Positions 61,879 through 64,000 of a stretch of 64,000 bases of DNA are shown here, one piece after another (position 1 is the stretch's first letter; each line of letters begins with the position of its first letter). The notes under the pieces were generated by a model that was not told where the DNA came from, did no database searches, and saw nothing but the letters and a program-made list of their open reading frames with translations. Origin of the DNA: Sebastes aleutianus (Eukaryota > Chordata > Actinopteri > Perciformes > Sebastidae). A program made the position numbers and the translations under genes. The stretch covers positions 16,892,460 through 16,956,459 of the forward strand of contig CAKAKS010000062.1 of NCBI GenBank assembly GCA_916700875.1, given 5' to 3'.

Positions 61879-62576
61879 ACAACTGGTAATTAAGCTCCAC
61901 ATTCCTCCACATTGACCAGCTACAACAGTAAAATGCTGCTTACACAATAAAGCATCAGTTTTAACAATTTAATAATGTAAAATATAATAATGTATCAGTC
62001 AAAGGGGACATTTCACTGCAGAACCAGTAATTGCTGATTCTTCCACCACTGCTTAAAAGGAGGTAAAACTGAGGGAGTCATGTTTTTATGATTGCCGCCA
62101 CCCAAGTAAAATCAATATTTGATTAATGGTCGAATAAATCTGAGCAGAATAACAGCTTTATTTATCCCCTATTTTTCCGTCGCTTTAACTGAACCATCTC
62201 CAAGACGCACTCTCCCTCACTACTATAAGGGATAATCTCTCCCTCTTTCCGTCCTCATTATGAGAAAACTGTTATACTTGGCATCAGAATTAACTGCTCG
62301 GCTGCTACTGAGAGCTAGAAAGAAAAGCAGAAGTGGGTCATGTGCTGCAGGAGAGGAGGGGAATCGAGGGGAAGAACGCAATCACTGGTTGTGTAGGATG
62401 AAAGCACAGGTAGAGAGGAAGGAGGTAAAGGCTGAGCACTGAACCAGGAGGACGAACGCTCGCCCTGAGCTTTGAAATCAACCACATGAAAACATTAGAA
62501 GATCACGGATACTCAATACTCATATTTGCTTTATTCCACTTATGCAAAAGAACAGGAGGCCAGTTAATAAACAAAC

Positions 62577-63218
62577 TAAGGCTGTCAAAGTGAATGCGAT
62601 AATAACACATTAACGCAACTTAGCGGGCTAAATAACACTCCAAAGTCGGTTCTATCGGTACCCACGAGTCTCCCCTTTACGTCCACTTTATGATAATCAC
62701 ATGCAGTTTGGGGCAGGTCATAGTCAAGTCAGCACACTGACACACGGACAGCTGTTGTTGCCTGTTGGGCTTGAGTTTGCCATGTTATGATTTGAGCATA
62801 TTTTTTATGCTAAATGCAGTACCTGTGAGGGTTACTGGACAATATATGCCATTGTTTTGTGCTGTTAACTGATTTCCAATAATAAATATATACATACAAT
62901 TGCATAAAATTAGTATATTTGCCCACTCCCATGTGTATTCAATACTGGGCAAATTTCTCTTTAAGTTACATTTTGAACCGATACAAAAATGTGATTAATT
63001 TGTGATTAATCGTGATTAACTAAATAATAAATATATACATACATTGGCATAATGCAAGCATATTTGCCCACTCCCATGTTGATAAGAGTTTTAAATACTT
63101 GACAAATCTTCCTTTAAGATTCATTTTGAACAGATAAAAAATGTGCAATTAATGTAATTAACTATGGACAATCATACGATTAATCACCATTAAATATTTT
63201 AATTGATTGACAGCCCAA
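62577..63218 (+). mobile_element. hAT-type MITE (TAGGGCTGTCAA family) with internal 3' duplication
   Basis: Starts TAAGGCTGTCAAAGTGAATG and ends TTGATTGACAGCCCAA. Flanks AAACAAAC (62569-62576) and AAATAAAC (63219-63226) match 7 of 8. About 360 bp of the usual middle is shortened, while the 3' part is present twice: 62878-63020 and 63025-63180 both run from AATAATAAATATATACATAC to the GATTAA-rich end. Confidence 0.8.
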
Positions 63219-63226
63219 AAATAAAC

Positions 63227-64000
63227 ATTAATAATATTTATCAGATAAAATGAATAAACATTAAAAGGCCCATAATTCATCTTTCTTTGAAATTCTTAAT
63301 ATTTTTTTTTAATTGACCGACTTATTAAATAAATTACAGTGGCACGGATTGACACTAGGCCTATATGACAGATAAATAAAATACATTTACTGCATTTAAC
63401 AGCTGCATTCTACGATTAGGAAGCTCAAATCTGAATACAATGACGACAAGAGTAAATTGTGTGATTATGAGGGACTCGATTAAATACTATAGAAAGGTAT
63501 GTCATTAGATATGGGCAGACACATAATAATATAATATAAATAACATAGGAATTACATAATATGGTCCAGCCTTAGGAATGGATGTCTTCACCAATCCAAT
63601 AACTGATTACATCGACGATCAATCAAATCAACAAGCTGTATAATATTGCAAAATTGTTCATTGTTACATTATGTCTGCAATCACTTTGTGTGGTCTCTTG
63701 AAATTACGCATAAAAAGAGAGTCAAAGACAGAAAATACAAAAAAGAATTAAGTGTCTTTAATGATATAGGCTACATTTGTACATTTCTACAGCAGACTTT
63801 CAGCAAGACTAACTGCCAATTAGAAAAAAGACAGAAGGTTTCACCTGTAACAACTGAAACATTGGATAAGATGTCAAAGGCTGTGAAATTAAATACTTGA
63901 TGTAAATATTCAGTTCAGTATTTTGTCCCGTTAAATAATAATAAAAACATTTAAGTTTGAACAATCAATGTGAAATATAAATTACATTAAAGCACCATTT
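63227..64000. other. Right edge, no recognised gene
   Basis: AT-rich DNA with an 84-codon frame at 63646-63900 that has low-complexity Lys-rich composition and no domain. Confidence 0.5.

Noticed and set aside
1..64000. Retroviral, LTR-retrotransposon or intact transposase genes
   Set aside because: No reverse transcriptase, integrase, gag/env or transposase motifs were seen in any frame; all mobile elements here appear non-autonomous or truncated.

Overview
This window is vertebrate nuclear DNA, most likely from a ray-finned (teleost) fish. It is AT-rich and has GT-AG introns, long CA/GT microsatellites and many short non-autonomous DNA transposons of kinds common in teleost genomes. No bacterial operon, CRISPR array, rRNA or convincing tRNA was seen.

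One gene is clearly supported. On the minus strand lies the 5' (N-terminal) half of a SHANK-family postsynaptic scaffold gene, best matched to SHANK1. Thirteen coding exons run from 33343 (start codon) down to 1113 and join in one unbroken frame of 678 complete codons plus one base. Every junction has GT-AG ends and matching phase. In order they encode an acidic, Glu-rich N-terminus, the SPN (Shank/ProSAP N-terminal) domain, the ankyrin repeat array, a Ser/Arg-rich linker and the SH3 domain. The PDZ, proline-rich and SAM parts must lie beyond the left edge. Intron 1 is about 16.9 kb (15949-32833); the other introns are 0.2-3.9 kb. A splice acceptor just upstream of the first coding exon implies at least one non-coding 5' exon at higher coordinates. 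A GC-rich stretch with a GCC/GGC run near 57.3-57.7 kb is the best, still weak, candidate for that exon and its promoter.

The rest of the window (intron 1, and everything right of 33.4 kb) holds no coding sequence I can support. It is a mosaic of repeats. There are seven full, partial or chimeric copies of a hAT-type MITE with TAGGGCTGTCAA ends, three of them with recognisable 8-bp target duplications. There are also a TAGTGATG-ended hAT-like element, a TTAA-flanked piggyBac-like MITE, a short foldback element with a perfect 8-bp duplication, a 161-bp MITE with a perfect 9-bp duplication nested in an older repeat, a LINE-like 3' tail, several unclassified dispersed families and several microsatellites.

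No undescribed biological system stands out. The points most worth a second look are the 13-codon upstream ORF whose stop overlaps the SHANK1 start codon, the CA/TG tracts placed next to particular SHANK1 splice sites, the nested or target-duplicated MITEs, an inverted duplication carrying two copies of an X-box-like palindrome, and a strong 29-bp-stem hairpin near 25.06 kb.
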